Origin: an uncultured Erysipelotrichaceae bacterium
GTDB lineage: Bacteria > Bacillota_I > Bacilli_A > Erysipelotrichales > Erysipelotrichaceae
Reading direction: 5' to 3'
Assembly (NCBI GenBank): GCA_944327105.1
Contig: CALVGN010000052.1
Coordinates: 1 to 64,000, forward strand
DNA: 64,000 bases
Below, in pieces: positions 8,181 to 17,913 of this stretch (its first letter is position 1; every line of letters begins with the position of its first letter). The notes beneath the pieces were generated by a model that did not search any database, was not told the origin of the DNA, and saw only the letters and a program-made list of their open reading frames with translations. The translations under genes and the position numbers were made by a program.

Positions 8181-9389
8181 ATGTGTTCCAAAGGTCAGCG
8201 TTACGGTACAATCCTCTCTTTTACATTGATTTTCATTCTCGGTTTTGATTTGTTATCTTTTCTTAGCAGTGAAATTTTTTATGCATTGGAAACGGCCAGC
8301 GGCAGTTTCTTATCCATCAATTTCACCTCACCGCTTGGACCACTTTGCGTCTTTTTCTTTTTGATCCATTATGCCTTGTTGTATTTGGGTTATGCGTTAC
8401 CTTTTGTCATTGCGGTGATGGCCGCAATCAGTGCAATACTGGTTTTGATTGATTTTTTATCTTATAGACGATGCACATTGTTGATGGGTTTGACCATGGT
8501 TTCCCTGATGTGTGTCTTCGCTTATGGCATCACGGATTCCACTTTTTTACTGGTGGTGGCATTATTGATCGGCATCATCCTGTTTGATCAGACCTATTTC
8601 TTGAATAAATCCTATGATCAACCCTATGCCTTCGATGGATTGCTGGCCGATTACGGCGCATTATTTTTTGGTTTCACGGTGGAAGGGAATCAAGAAAATG
8701 ACGTCTTGCATCACCACGCGATGCAAGACGCGTCGATTCAACCGCAAAAAGTGCGGTTGATCGTCTTTTCCATCGCGACGTATGTTTTATCTGTCATCAG
8801 TTTGGGATTGGCGTATGGCTGGTGTGTGCATTTGAATATGAAACAAACCATCCGTTATCGTAAACTCAATGGTTGGACCATGACCTATGATGGGAAAGCG
8901 ATTTATTGGTTCATCAAGGGATTGAAATGGTGGCTCTTCACGGTTTTGACGTGTGGGGTATATTGGTTGATCGGATGTATTGCGTTGGATAAAACCGCGA
9001 CATTGGCGACGCAATGCCATATCGAAAATGGATCGAACCCGTCTTTCTTTGATGGAACCATGATGGATTATGGTCTGATCCATGTTTTCGGGATGGTCTT
9101 GACCATCGTATCCTTGGGTATGCTTTATCCGATCTATTCCACCATGAGTAGCCGGTATTTGATCAACCATACCGTCATTGACGGATATCGGCTGATCGAT
9201 CAACGCACGCTCAAATCCCAATGCATGCATTGGTTGTGGTGCTATCCCTTGTTGATCGTTAGCGTTGGATTGTTCAGTGGCTACGATGCCATTGGCAATC
9301 TGATCCATGACAATGCAATGATCGGCATTGATCACCAACCATTTCTGTATGCATCGGATGAAGTATTATCCGATGCATCCGTTTGTTAG
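8181..9389 (+). CDS. multi-pass membrane protein of unknown function
   Basis: A 402-residue integral membrane protein that I do not recognise with confidence. Roughly four hydrophobic helices form an N-terminal half, then comes a polar stretch containing a charged, His-rich loop (about residues 165-195). At least four more helices follow, with a paired pattern resembling DUF898-type membrane proteins (WWLFTVLTCGVYWLIG). The ATG at 8181 is preferred over an upstream in-frame start because it follows a strong AGGAGGGG ribosome site. The next gene, an ApbE lipoprotein, starts 13 bases after its stop, so the two are probably co-transcribed. This suggests, without proving, a role in an extracellular flavin or redox system. 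Confidence 0.7.
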   Translation: MCSKGQRYGTILSFTLIFILGFDLLSFLSSEIFYALETASGSFLSINFTSPLGPLCVFFFLIHYALLYLGYALPFVIAVMAAISAILVLIDFLSYRRCTLLMGLTMVSLMCVFAYGITDSTFLLVVALLIGIILFDQTYFLNKSYDQPYAFDGLLADYGALFFGFTVEGNQENDVLHHHAMQDASIQPQKVRLIVFSIATYVLSVISLGLAYGWCVHLNMKQTIRYRKLNGWTMTYDGKAIYWFIKGLKWWLFTVLTCGVYWLIGCIALDKTATLATQCHIENGSNPSFFDGTMMDYGLIHVFGMVLTIVSLGMLYPIYSTMSSRYLINHTVIDGYRLIDQRTLKSQCMHWLWCYPLLIVSVGLFSGYDAIGNLIHDNAMIGIDHQPFLYASDEVLSDASVC

Positions 9390-9397
9390 AAAGGAGG

Positions 9398-9410
9398 ATG
9401 GTATGACCAT
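9398..9410. repeat. iterated palindrome over the apbE start codon
   Basis: Exact ATGGT-N3-ACCAT copy. The second ATG within it is the apbE start codon, directly after the ribosome binding site. Confidence 0.85.
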
Positions 9411-10545
9411 CCGTAAATTAACGCTGACAGCAACGCTTTTACTTTTATGCGGGTGTAGCGATGGTTCAGCCATCGACTTCACAAAACCTACGGCTACTGT
9501 CAATACTGACACGATTTATTCCAATATGTCCATGGGGGATTTCAATACCGTATTGAGCTATTCTGCCTATGCGGTCGATGATGAAATCGGATCGGACCAG
9601 TTTGAAACGGTATCGTCCATGTTTTCATCCTTCAATGATTTAATGGATATCTACAACGATTATGATGGATTGACCAATATCAAAACCATCAATGACAATG
9701 CCGGGATCCAACCGGTGGTCGTGGATGAATCCATTTATGAAATGCTGCAGTTATCCAAACAATTGTATGATTTGAGCAATGGTGAATTTGATATCACCAT
9801 GGGTGCCGTATTCAGTATCTGGCACAACTATCGTGAAAATGGATTGATCCTTAACAGCAATGATGAATTGGCACCACTGCCCAGTAAGGAAGAATTACAA
9901 CAGGCATCTGCATGCCGTGGATGGGACCATATCATCATGGATGATGCCAACCACAGCGTTTACATCGATGATCCATGTATATCGTTGGATGTCGGTGGGA
10001 TCGCCAAAGGTTTTGCTACGGAAAAGATCCGTTATACCATGGCTGAAACTATTGATAATGGTGCCATTATCAACGCCGGTGGCAATACTGCATTAGTCCA
10101 TAGCAAACCCGACGGTTCCCCCTGGCGGGTCGGCATCGCCGACCCGGATTCCTCCAGCAACAGTTTGCTGGTGTTATCACTAAAGGGTGACCTTTCCGTG
10201 GTCACTTCCGGCGATTATGAACGCTATTTCGTCGCTGAAGACGGCCAAAGCTATGCCCATATCATCGATCCACAGACCTTGTATCCACCGCGATACTGGC
10301 GTTCTGTATCTGTGATCACCACGGATGGCGGGATCGCCGATGGTTTATCCACCATTCTATTTACGATGGATTATGAAGATGGTCAAACCATCCTTCAAAA
10401 AGCCAAGGAAACCTTTGATCTGGACATATTGGAAGCGGTATGGATCGCGGATGATGGTACCATCGTTGATGCAAATCATCATCTCGATCTTGGCAAATAT
10501 GAAGCCTTCTACACCGAAGGTCTTCACGATTCGATCGCACAATGA
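9403..10545 (+). CDS. apbE: FAD:protein FMN transferase, ApbE-family lipoprotein
   Basis: Exported lipoprotein that attaches FMN covalently to Ser/Thr of partner flavoproteins using FAD. A signal peptide with lipobox LLLLCGC precedes the domain. Family motifs seen are GEFDITMG, the glycine-rich DVGGIAKGFA, GAIINAGGNT, and the C-terminal YAHIIDPQT and TTDGGIADGLST (Mg-binding Asp and Thr). The start ATG follows AAAGGAGG and lies inside an exact copy of the palindrome ATGGTATGACCAT (9398-9410), so the repeat spans the start codon. No flavoprotein substrate (Rnf, Nqr, fumarate reductase) is in the window. Confidence 0.93.
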   Translation: MTIRKLTLTATLLLLCGCSDGSAIDFTKPTATVNTDTIYSNMSMGDFNTVLSYSAYAVDDEIGSDQFETVSSMFSSFNDLMDIYNDYDGLTNIKTINDNAGIQPVVVDESIYEMLQLSKQLYDLSNGEFDITMGAVFSIWHNYRENGLILNSNDELAPLPSKEELQQASACRGWDHIIMDDANHSVYIDDPCISLDVGGIAKGFATEKIRYTMAETIDNGAIINAGGNTALVHSKPDGSPWRVGIADPDSSSNSLLVLSLKGDLSVVTSGDYERYFVAEDGQSYAHIIDPQTLYPPRYWRSVSVITTDGGIADGLSTILFTMDYEDGQTILQKAKETFDLDILEAVWIADDGTIVDANHHLDLGKYEAFYTEGLHDSIAQ

Positions 10546-10557
10546 GTGGGTTTCAAC

Positions 10558-10570
10558 ATGGTTCAACCAT
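10558..10570. repeat. iterated palindrome ATGGTTCAACCAT, intergenic
   Basis: Exact copy in the short gap between apbE and ezrA, 32 bases before the ezrA ATG, next to a TAAAAT promoter-like element. Representative intergenic copy of the window-wide motif. Confidence 0.85.
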
Positions 10571-10602
10571 GATAAAATAATTACAAACAGGGAGGTTTTT
10601 CC

Positions 10603-12333
10603 ATGCAGCAGTTTGTCACACTGTTAACCAATTTCTGGTATATCCCCTTAGCCGCAGTGGTATTGATCATCATTTTGGTATTTTTCATCGTCCGCTCCGG
10701 CAAGAAAAACAATCTGAAACGTCATCTGGAAGATGCCCAGATCCGCTATAACGATTTAAAAACGACACCGCTTGGCTTGAAATTGAGCAAAGCCAAAGCG
10801 ATCGCCCGCATCAATCCAGAAGATCATGGCAACATTTTGGAAATCGAAAATCGCTATGAAGACTGCCAAAGCATTCTCAAGAATCTGGAAGAACTGCTCA
10901 TTGCCGCCGAGGATGGCTTGACGGTATCCCATTTCAAACAGGTGAAAAACGATTTGATCGAAGCGGATGCTTTATGCGAGGAAGGCAATGAAAAATTCAA
11001 AGCATTGGAAGCCTTGCTCGATAAGACGCTGGAGCAACAGACCCGTCAGCGCAGTGAAATCGTCGAATTAAAAGAAAAATTCCGCACCCTCAAGCAAGAA
11101 GCACTGGACAACAGTGCCAAGCTTTCCTTCGCCTGGGAAACGGTTGAGCGCAATATCAGCAACATCGAAAAAATGTTTGGTGCATTCGAAGACTGGACTT
11201 ATGCCGCCGAATATGAAAAAGCCAATGAGAAACTGGCGGAGATCAAAACTGGTATGGCAAATCTGGAAACGATCGTGCACCATTTGCCGGCATTGTTGGA
11301 ACAGGCGACCGGGACGATCCCGCAATATCTGGAAACGGTGGATAAAGCCTATAACACGGCATTGGCCAGTGGCATCAATATGAATGGTCTGACCATTCCC
11401 GATGATCTGAATACCATCCGCAATGGTTTGCGCGATGATTTATTGGCACTGAAAAACGGGGAAGGGGTCAATGTTGAAAATCATCTGGCCACTTACAAGC
11501 AACAGCTGATCAATATGGCCAAAGCCATTAAAGCAGAAGATGATGCCAACAAGACCATGCGCTCCCTTTATGATGAAGTCAATACATTGACGACCAACAC
11601 GTCCGATTTACTGGCGGCTGCCAAAGCACAAATGGATTCGGCCACCGTTAAATTCGATATCGAAAACGGTGAATCCATCATCAATACCGGCATCGATGAC
11701 TTAAAGCCGATGATCGAAGCCATGGATCGCATCCAAGTCGCCATGGACAACAAAGAATTATCGGCTTCGGATCTCGTTGGAAAATTAAAGATCATCCGTG
11801 AAAAAGTCCAATTGACCTACAATGACGTCAAGGAATTGAAAAATCAATTGGATACTGCCCGCAGTGATGAGGATCGTGCCAAGAAACAATTGTTGAAATT
11901 GCAGGTCGTGGTCAATGAAATGCAAGTGAAGATCCGTGAACGCAAACTGGTATCCATCAATACCAAGTATGAACAGGATGTCAATCAGGCATTTGAATAC
12001 ATTTATTCCATCGAACGTGCACTCAATGAACCCAATCTGGATCTTAACAAGATCAACATGACGATTTCGGAAGCCAATGATTTCATCTATCGGCTATATA
12101 ACGATGTCAATAACGTGGTCGGCACTGCAGTGATGGTAGAAAATGCGATTGTCTTTGGTAACCGTTATCGTTCCACCTATCGGGACGTGGATTCCGATTT
12201 GACCAGAGCGGAATTATGTTTTAGAAACGGTGAGTACACCAACGCATTGAAAATCGCGATCGCGACGATCGAAAAACTGCATCCCAATACATTCGAGAGT
12301 CTGATCAAGGGGAACGCTGCCAGTGCCGCGTAA
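10603..12333 (+). CDS. ezrA: septation ring formation regulator EzrA
   Basis: Membrane-anchored negative regulator of FtsZ-ring placement in Firmicutes. One N-terminal membrane helix (about residues 12-30) is followed by a long charged coiled-coil cytoplasmic region, the EzrA/spectrin-like arrangement. Length (576) matches the family (about 560). The ribosome site AGGGAGG precedes the ATG. The downstream cysteine desulfurase starts within its last codons, and thiI follows, a conserved Gram-positive gene order that supports the call. Confidence 0.92.
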   Translation: MQQFVTLLTNFWYIPLAAVVLIIILVFFIVRSGKKNNLKRHLEDAQIRYNDLKTTPLGLKLSKAKAIARINPEDHGNILEIENRYEDCQSILKNLEELLIAAEDGLTVSHFKQVKNDLIEADALCEEGNEKFKALEALLDKTLEQQTRQRSEIVELKEKFRTLKQEALDNSAKLSFAWETVERNISNIEKMFGAFEDWTYAAEYEKANEKLAEIKTGMANLETIVHHLPALLEQATGTIPQYLETVDKAYNTALASGINMNGLTIPDDLNTIRNGLRDDLLALKNGEGVNVENHLATYKQQLINMAKAIKAEDDANKTMRSLYDEVNTLTTNTSDLLAAAKAQMDSATVKFDIENGESIINTGIDDLKPMIEAMDRIQVAMDNKELSASDLVGKLKIIREKVQLTYNDVKELKNQLDTARSDEDRAKKQLLKLQVVVNEMQVKIRERKLVSINTKYEQDVNQAFEYIYSIERALNEPNLDLNKINMTISEANDFIYRLYNDVNNVVGTAVMVENAIVFGNRYRSTYRDVDSDLTRAELCFRNGEYTNALKIAIATIEKLHPNTFESLIKGNAASAA

Positions 12334-13465
12334 GGCCATTTATCTTGATTACGCATCCACAACACCTCTGCATCCAGAGGTGTTTGATGCGTATAGCGCA
12401 TTGCTGAAAGATCAGTTTTACAATGTGGATGCATTATATGGCAATGCGACAAAACTACGGGCATTGATGGAAACGTCCCGCGCTAAAATACTGGATTGCC
12501 TTGGTTTGACCAACGCATCATTGGTTTTTACCAGTGGCGCTTCCGAAGCCAACAACATGCTCATTCAGGGACTGATGATCCATCATCGCAATGATCCGAA
12601 AGCAACGTTGATCATTTCCAGTGTCGAACATTCCAGCATCAAAGCGTGCGCACGCTTTGTCCGTACATACTATGGTGTCAATGTCATCGAGATTCCCGTG
12701 ACACCGTTTGGTTTAGACATGGATGCATTGGAAAAAGCATTGGACAATCATACGGTATTGGTTTCCATCATGGCGATCAACAATGAGACGGGAATGGTTT
12801 TCGATATTCCCAAGATCGTGGAAATGGTCAAAACCAAAAGCCATGCGTCGATCCATGTGGATTGTGTGCAGGCCATTGGAAAAATGGCATTACCATGGTT
12901 GAACCAGGTGGATTATATTTCCTTAAGTGCGCATAAATTGCATGGTTTAAAAGGCAGTGGGGCATTGATCGGTCGACATATGGACCATTTGGTGGGATTG
13001 ATCCATGCCGGTCAGCAGGAAATGGGATTGCGAGGTGGAACCAGCAATGCATTGGTCAATATCATGCTGGCCAAGACCATGCGACTTGCATTGGATGAGC
13101 AAACGCGTGCCTATGATCATGCCAAAGCCTGCTTTGATTATTGCTACGGCGCATTTTGCAATGATTTGAATTTTCACATCAATTCCCCCAAAGACGGTTC
13201 TCCGTTTATCTTCAATTTTTCCGCCCGTCATGTCACTTCCCAGGTACTGCTCAATGCGTTAAGCCGCCGCAATATCGAAGTTTCGGCCACCAGTACCTGT
13301 GAAAGCAATCAGGGCCATTCCGATGTATTGGTAGCCATGGGGTATGATCAATGGATCACCACCGGCTCCTGCCGGCTCAGTTTTGATATCACCACATCAT
13401 TGGATGATCTTAAAACCGCCGTCGAAACGATCAAGGAGGTTTGCACAACCTATGCAACGCGCTGA
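12323..13465 (+). CDS. cysteine desulfurase supplying ThiI (NifS/IscS-like)
   Basis: PLP-dependent enzyme that takes sulfur from cysteine, here very likely for ThiI in 4-thiouridine (and possibly thiazole) synthesis. Motifs: DYASTTPLHPEV at the N terminus, SGASEANN, VEHSSIK (PLP-stacking His), and the PLP lysine in SLSAHKLHGLKGSG. The Cys in TSTCESNQGHS is the persulfide site. Starts at GTG 12323, overlapping the ezrA stop by 11 bases with AAGGGG upstream. Its own end overlaps the thiI start. This coupling to thiI mirrors B. subtilis NifZ. Confidence 0.92.
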   Translation: MPRKAIYLDYASTTPLHPEVFDAYSALLKDQFYNVDALYGNATKLRALMETSRAKILDCLGLTNASLVFTSGASEANNMLIQGLMIHHRNDPKATLIISSVEHSSIKACARFVRTYYGVNVIEIPVTPFGLDMDALEKALDNHTVLVSIMAINNETGMVFDIPKIVEMVKTKSHASIHVDCVQAIGKMALPWLNQVDYISLSAHKLHGLKGSGALIGRHMDHLVGLIHAGQQEMGLRGGTSNALVNIMLAKTMRLALDEQTRAYDHAKACFDYCYGAFCNDLNFHINSPKDGSPFIFNFSARHVTSQVLLNALSRRNIEVSATSTCESNQGHSDVLVAMGYDQWITTGSCRLSFDITTSLDDLKTAVETIKEVCTTYATR

Positions 13466-14642
13466 ATATATACTCGTTCGCTTTGGCGAATTGTCCACCA
13501 AAGGCAAAAATCGCAACGAATTCATTGCGAAATTGTTTCAAAACCTTAAAAAATCCTGCGAGGAATTCGATGGATTAACGTTTGAGAAGACCCATGATCG
13601 CTTGTTTATCCATTTGAATGGTTGCGACCAGGAAGCGGTGATGGCTCGCGCGTCCAAGGTATTCGGTATCTCTTCACTTTCCTTCGCATATAAAGTCAAC
13701 AGTGTGCTGGATGAAATATGTGCCAAGGCACTGGAATTGGTTTCGACCATGTCCGATAAGCATACCTTTAAGGTCAAAGCACATCGGCAAAATAAACAAT
13801 TCCAGCCCAACAGTGATGGGATCAACCGTGCGGTGGCCACTGTCATACTGCAAAATAGCGAATTGAAGGTGGATGTGCATCGTCCCGATATTCTGATCAA
13901 CGTCGAAGTGTCGTCTCCATATACGTACATCATGGTCGATAAATATCCGGGAGCCGGAGGTTATCCGGTCGGTGTCGCCGGGAAAGGGTTAGTACTGTTA
14001 AGCGGTGGGATCGATTCACCGGTATGTTCATATCTGGCGATGAAACGCGGCGTATTTCTAGAGGCCATCCATTTTGCCGCACCCCCCTATACCAGTGAGG
14101 GTGCGTTAGATAAAGTCAAGACATTGGCGACGTCTTTGTCGCATTATCAAGGTTACATGCGCTTGCATATCGTTCCGTTTACGGATCTGCAGCTGGCGAT
14201 TTATAAAAATGTCAATGAAAGCTATTGCATCACGTTGATGCGTCGCATGATGTTTCGTATCGCCAAACAGATCGCATCAAAGCGTCGTTGCAAGATCATC
14301 GTGACTGGAGAGTCGATCGGTCAGGTGGCCAGTCAGACATTGGATAGCATGCAATGCATCAATGCGGTGGTAGATATGCCGGTGATACGACCATGCGCTT
14401 GTATGGATAAATTGGAAATCATCGATATCGCCAAAAAGATCGAGACCTATGAAACATCGATCTTACCGTATGAAGATTGTTGCACGATCTTTACACCCAA
14501 AAATCCAGTGACACGACCATCCATTGAAAAGTGCGAATATTACGAATCTCGATTTGATTGGGAAAGTCTGTTGCAACAAGCGATCGAAACCACAGAAAGT
14601 GTGGTTTTACCATTAAAGAGTGAAACTGAAGATCTGTTTTGA
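13452..14642 (+). CDS. thiI: tRNA 4-thiouridine synthase ThiI
   Basis: Thiolates uridine 8 of tRNA, using sulfur from the upstream desulfurase. An N-terminal ferredoxin-like plus THUMP region is followed by the PP-loop ATP-binding motif LLSGGIDSPVCSYL near residue 180. The conserved Cys in YEDCCTIF lies in the C-terminal part. At 396 residues it lacks the C-terminal rhodanese domain of the E. coli enzyme, as usual in Gram-positives. The ATG at 13452 follows AAGGAGG and overlaps the previous gene by 14 bases, so translation is probably coupled. Confidence 0.95.
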   Translation: MQRAEYILVRFGELSTKGKNRNEFIAKLFQNLKKSCEEFDGLTFEKTHDRLFIHLNGCDQEAVMARASKVFGISSLSFAYKVNSVLDEICAKALELVSTMSDKHTFKVKAHRQNKQFQPNSDGINRAVATVILQNSELKVDVHRPDILINVEVSSPYTYIMVDKYPGAGGYPVGVAGKGLVLLSGGIDSPVCSYLAMKRGVFLEAIHFAAPPYTSEGALDKVKTLATSLSHYQGYMRLHIVPFTDLQLAIYKNVNESYCITLMRRMMFRIAKQIASKRRCKIIVTGESIGQVASQTLDSMQCINAVVDMPVIRPCACMDKLEIIDIAKKIETYETSILPYEDCCTIFTPKNPVTRPSIEKCEYYESRFDWESLLQQAIETTESVVLPLKSETEDLF

Positions 14643-14678
14643 TCGACTGGAATAGCTTGATCTTGAATACTGAAAACT

Positions 14679-14710
14679 GCCCTTATGAATGAAATCATAA
14701 GGGCGTTTTT
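14679..14710 (+). terminator. terminator of the ezrA-thiI unit
   Basis: GCCCTTATGA / TCATAAGGGC 10-bp stem with ATGAAA loop, followed by GTTTTT. Confidence 0.9.
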
Positions 14711-14856
14711 GATGGGAAATGGGTTCCGATGGATTATTTTTATGGTTCCATAAATAATTCCACTGTTATATTTGACTTTCACTGTAAACAAGACGATAAT
14801 GGCTTCGCATTTGGGTTAGTGAAGCATGGTTCAATCCCCCCTTGAAAGGAGCAGGT

Positions 14857-15648
14857 ATGGTATTGATATTTTTAGCAGTCAGTCTGCTTTCCTGTATTGC
14901 AGGTTCGATTTGTGGCATCGGCGGCGGAGTGATCATTAAACCAGTATTGGACGCCACTGGTGTGATGAGTGTCAGTGCCATCAGTTTTCTTTCAGGGTGC
15001 ACCGTTTTGGCCATGTCGATCGTTTCGGTTTATAAAAATCTGAAAGCCGGCAATACGAAGATGAATTTGAAGATTGCAACGGCATTGGCCATTGGCGCAG
15101 CCATTGGCGGGGTAGTTGGAAAAATCATGTTCCAATCACTGAAAGATGCCGTGGGCAATGAAAATGCCGTCGGCATGACCCAGGCCATCGTATTGATTGT
15201 GATCACCCTGGGTACATTGGTTTATACCCTGTATAAACACAAGATCCAAACCAAGCGGTTCGATCAGATCTGGTTATGTGTGCTGATCGGTCTTATTTTA
15301 GGCATCATGTCCAGTTTCTTAGGCATTGGCGGTGGTCCGATCAACTTGGTCGTATTGGCGTATTTCTTCTCGATGAGTACCAAGGAAGCCGCGTTGAGTT
15401 CACTATATATCATTCTCTTTTCCCAAATCACGTCCTTTTGTCAGACGGTATTTACCGGAACGATCCCGGATGTTTCCATCATTTATTTGGTTGTGATGAT
15501 CATCGGTGGTGTACTTGGTGGGACCATCGGTAGCAAGATCAACAAAAAGATCAATGAACAGGGTGTGGATAAATTATTCATTGCCTTGATGATCATCATT
15601 GTATTGATCAATATCTACAATGCCGTTAAATTCGGGATGGCATTATAA
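14857..15648 (+). CDS. TauE/SafE-family membrane transporter (sulfite/sulfonate exporter-like)
   Basis: A 263-residue polytopic membrane protein with the TauE/SafE (DUF81) two-repeat layout: GIGGGVIIKP in the first repeat and the matching GIGGGPINLV in the second. About eight helices are predicted by eye. Family members move small anions such as sulfite or sulfoacetate, but substrate cannot be read here. The ATG at 14857 follows AAAGGAG; an in-frame TTG at 14842 is less likely. The sulfur-related neighbours (thiI) are separated by a terminator, so the association is weak. Confidence 0.85.
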   Translation: MVLIFLAVSLLSCIAGSICGIGGGVIIKPVLDATGVMSVSAISFLSGCTVLAMSIVSVYKNLKAGNTKMNLKIATALAIGAAIGGVVGKIMFQSLKDAVGNENAVGMTQAIVLIVITLGTLVYTLYKHKIQTKRFDQIWLCVLIGLILGIMSSFLGIGGGPINLVVLAYFFSMSTKEAALSSLYIILFSQITSFCQTVFTGTIPDVSIIYLVVMIIGGVLGGTIGSKINKKINEQGVDKLFIALMIIIVLINIYNAVKFGMAL

Positions 15649-15660
15649 AAATCCATTTAT

Positions 15661-15691
15661 AAGTTGAATGGTTGATCCATTCAGCTTTTTT
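15661..15691 (+). terminator. terminator of the TauE-like gene
   Basis: AAGTTGAATGG / CCATTCAGCTT stem followed by TTTTT. The loop region (GAATGGTTGATCCATTC) resembles a degenerate copy of the iterated palindrome. Confidence 0.8.
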
Positions 15692-15771
15692 GTTTTGCAG
15701 ATGAAAGAAGATCAAATCGTCAACTGAACCATTGATCATCCAAGGATTCAAGCATTTGATAATATAGATGC

Positions 15772-16479
15772 ATGCAGCAAATATTTATCAATGACATATT
15801 TGAAAAAGGAAAGTTTTATCCATTGGATCAACAGCAGAAACATCATCTGATCGATGTTTTACGTTATAGCGATGGTAAAACCATCAAAGTCGTGGATCAG
15901 AATCATAACTGGAGTCTGGTATCACTGACCATTAATAACGATGTTTGTGGTTTTACCATTGAATCCCTGAATGCTTCATCTTCCAAAGGTTCGACCATAT
16001 TGGTGATGGCATTGATCAAAAAAGACAAGTGGGATCTGACATTGACCAAAGCCTGTGAACTGGGAGTGGATGAAATTTATCCACTGGTATCCAGAAGAAC
16101 GGTGGTCCGTTTGGATGAAAAGTCATTCAAGAAACAACGCTATCTTAAAATCATCGAAAGTGCCTGCAGTCAATGCAAGCGCAATGATATGCCGATATTG
16201 CATGATCCATTGGATATCCATCATTTACCATCCTTTGATGGGTATACCAAATTACTGGCGTATGAAAACGAAGCAGGTTTAGGGATTTGGGATGTCTCAT
16301 TGTCCGATGACAATGTCATTGTCATCGGACCGGAAGGTGGATTCGATCCCAATGAAGTGGAATGGTTCAACCAGAATGGTTATACCACGGTATCCCTTGG
16401 TTCAACCATTCTACGAGCAGAAACTGCAGCATTATTTGCTTTATCGGCCATTAAGTTGCATAAGGAGTCTTTTCAATGA
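15772..16479 (+). CDS. rsmE: 16S rRNA (uracil1498-N3)-methyltransferase
   Basis: SPOUT-fold methyltransferase that modifies U1498 of 16S rRNA. N-terminal PUA-like part, then the knot motifs VIGPEGGF and SLGSTILRAETAA that bind SAM. At 235 residues it is the usual length. No strong ribosome site precedes the start. The stop overlaps the mtaB start by 4 bases (ATGA). rsmE beside mtaB is a common Gram-positive pairing. Several palindrome copies occur inside (exact at 15872; one-mismatch forms near 16362, 16376 and 16398). Confidence 0.93.
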   Translation: MQQIFINDIFEKGKFYPLDQQQKHHLIDVLRYSDGKTIKVVDQNHNWSLVSLTINNDVCGFTIESLNASSSKGSTILVMALIKKDKWDLTLTKACELGVDEIYPLVSRRTVVRLDEKSFKKQRYLKIIESACSQCKRNDMPILHDPLDIHHLPSFDGYTKLLAYENEAGLGIWDVSLSDDNVIVIGPEGGFDPNEVEWFNQNGYTTVSLGSTILRAETAALFALSAIKLHKESFQ

Positions 16480-17753
16480 ATTTTTACATGGAAACATTAG
16501 GTTGCAAAGTCAATGCATTTGAAAGTGATGCTACAGCCAATACATTGATGCACCATGGTTATACCAAGGTCGATGCCCCAGATAAGGCTGATATCATCAT
16601 CGTTTATTCCTGTGCCGTTACCAATGTCGCTGAAGCAAAGACCCGTAAAGTTTTACGGGCATTGCGTCGCAATGCCCCTGAAGCATTATTGAGTTGTGTC
16701 GGCTGTTACACACAGGTCACGGATAGTAAGATTCGAGAAAGCTTACCAGTGGATTTATGGATCGGTAGTAATTATAAAAAAGATATTCTTTGCATCATTG
16801 AACAATGGTTCGATCAAGATAAGCATGATCCAACCACTTATATCGATCAAGATCCAACTAGTTCTTTCCAGAATTTAGGACCAGGCACTACGACGCATAC
16901 CCGTGCTAATTTGAAGATCCAGGATGGGTGTAACCAATTCTGCACATACTGTGTCATCCCGTACACTCGAGGCAGGGAAAGTTGTCTATCTGTCGAAGAA
17001 GTTTTAAAACAAGCCGATGTGTTATCCAAGGAACATGCAGAAATCATTTTGAACGGTATCCACACTGGTCGTTACCATGATGGAAGTGATGATCTTGCCA
17101 CGTTGTTGGATAATCTTGCCAGTGAATATCCCAATGTGCGTTTTCGCATCAGTTCCATTGAAATCACAGAAATATCCGATCGATTGCTCGATGTAATGGC
17201 CAAATATGATAATGTGGCCCATCATCTGCATATTCCTTTGCAAGCTGGAAACGATGCCACACTCTCACGCATGCACCGACCTTATACCACCACTCAGTTT
17301 TTAGATGGTTTGAACCATATCCGCTCTCGCATTAGCGATATTGCGATTTCAACTGACTATATCGCTGGTTTTGTTGGTGAAACCGATGATGAATTCAAGC
17401 GATCGCTTGAATTCATTCAATCCTGTGGATTCAGCTTTTTGCATGTCTTTCCGTATTCCCGAAAGAAAGGAACTTTAGCAGATCGAATGGAAGGACATCT
17501 AGATGAAACGATCAAAAAAGAAAGAGCTCAACGATTGTTACAACTGTCCGATCAATTGCATCAGCAATGGTTGAACCATTTTATCGATAAAACCGTGGAT
17601 GTCATCATCGAATCCTATGGTTTAGGCCACAGTCATGGTTATACCAGTGAATATGCGTATACCACCATCAACGGTTCTTATCCTAATGGTTCTCTGGTCA
17701 AAGCCAAAGTCACCCATATCGAAAAGGATCATTTGGATGCCATTGTGGAATGA
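16476..17753 (+). CDS. mtaB: tRNA ms2t6A37 methylthiotransferase MtaB
   Basis: Radical SAM enzyme that adds a methylthio group to t6A37 of tRNA. Domain order is N-terminal UPF0004 (METLGCKVNAFES, with the cluster cysteines of the domain), radical SAM with CNQFCTYC at about residue 150, then a C-terminal TRAM-like region. Length 425 fits MtaB rather than MiaB. The ribosome site TAAGGAG lies within the end of rsmE. An exact palindrome (17567) encodes WLNHF near the C terminus. Confidence 0.93.
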   Translation: MNFYMETLGCKVNAFESDATANTLMHHGYTKVDAPDKADIIIVYSCAVTNVAEAKTRKVLRALRRNAPEALLSCVGCYTQVTDSKIRESLPVDLWIGSNYKKDILCIIEQWFDQDKHDPTTYIDQDPTSSFQNLGPGTTTHTRANLKIQDGCNQFCTYCVIPYTRGRESCLSVEEVLKQADVLSKEHAEIILNGIHTGRYHDGSDDLATLLDNLASEYPNVRFRISSIEITEISDRLLDVMAKYDNVAHHLHIPLQAGNDATLSRMHRPYTTTQFLDGLNHIRSRISDIAISTDYIAGFVGETDDEFKRSLEFIQSCGFSFLHVFPYSRKKGTLADRMEGHLDETIKKERAQRLLQLSDQLHQQWLNHFIDKTVDVIIESYGLGHSHGYTSEYAYTTINGSYPNGSLVKAKVTHIEKDHLDAIVE

Positions 17754-17789
17754 TCCCTTGGTTCAAACCATCTATCGTACGATTTGTAT

Positions 17790-17815
17790 AAAAATCGGGG
17801 ACTTCCCCGATTTTT
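17790..17815 (+). terminator. terminator of the rsmE-mtaB unit
   Basis: AAAAATCGGGGA and TCCCCGATTTTT arms with a very short loop, self-complementary, so it may also act on the opposite strand. Confidence 0.85.
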
Positions 17816-17913
17816 ATATTTGTAATCAGAAATATGAACGAGTCTAATGATTGCTTTGAGTGAAACCATAGTAAAATATTTAACAGTTACCAGTATTGCT
17901 GGAATTAAAAAAT

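Noticed and set aside
8787-9338. 183-codon minus-strand frame within the membrane protein gene
   Set aside because: Antisense shadow; the plus-strand product has coherent membrane helices and a strong ribosome site.
12177-12464. Minus-strand frame across the ezrA/desulfurase junction
   Set aside because: Antisense to two conserved overlapping genes, no start signal.
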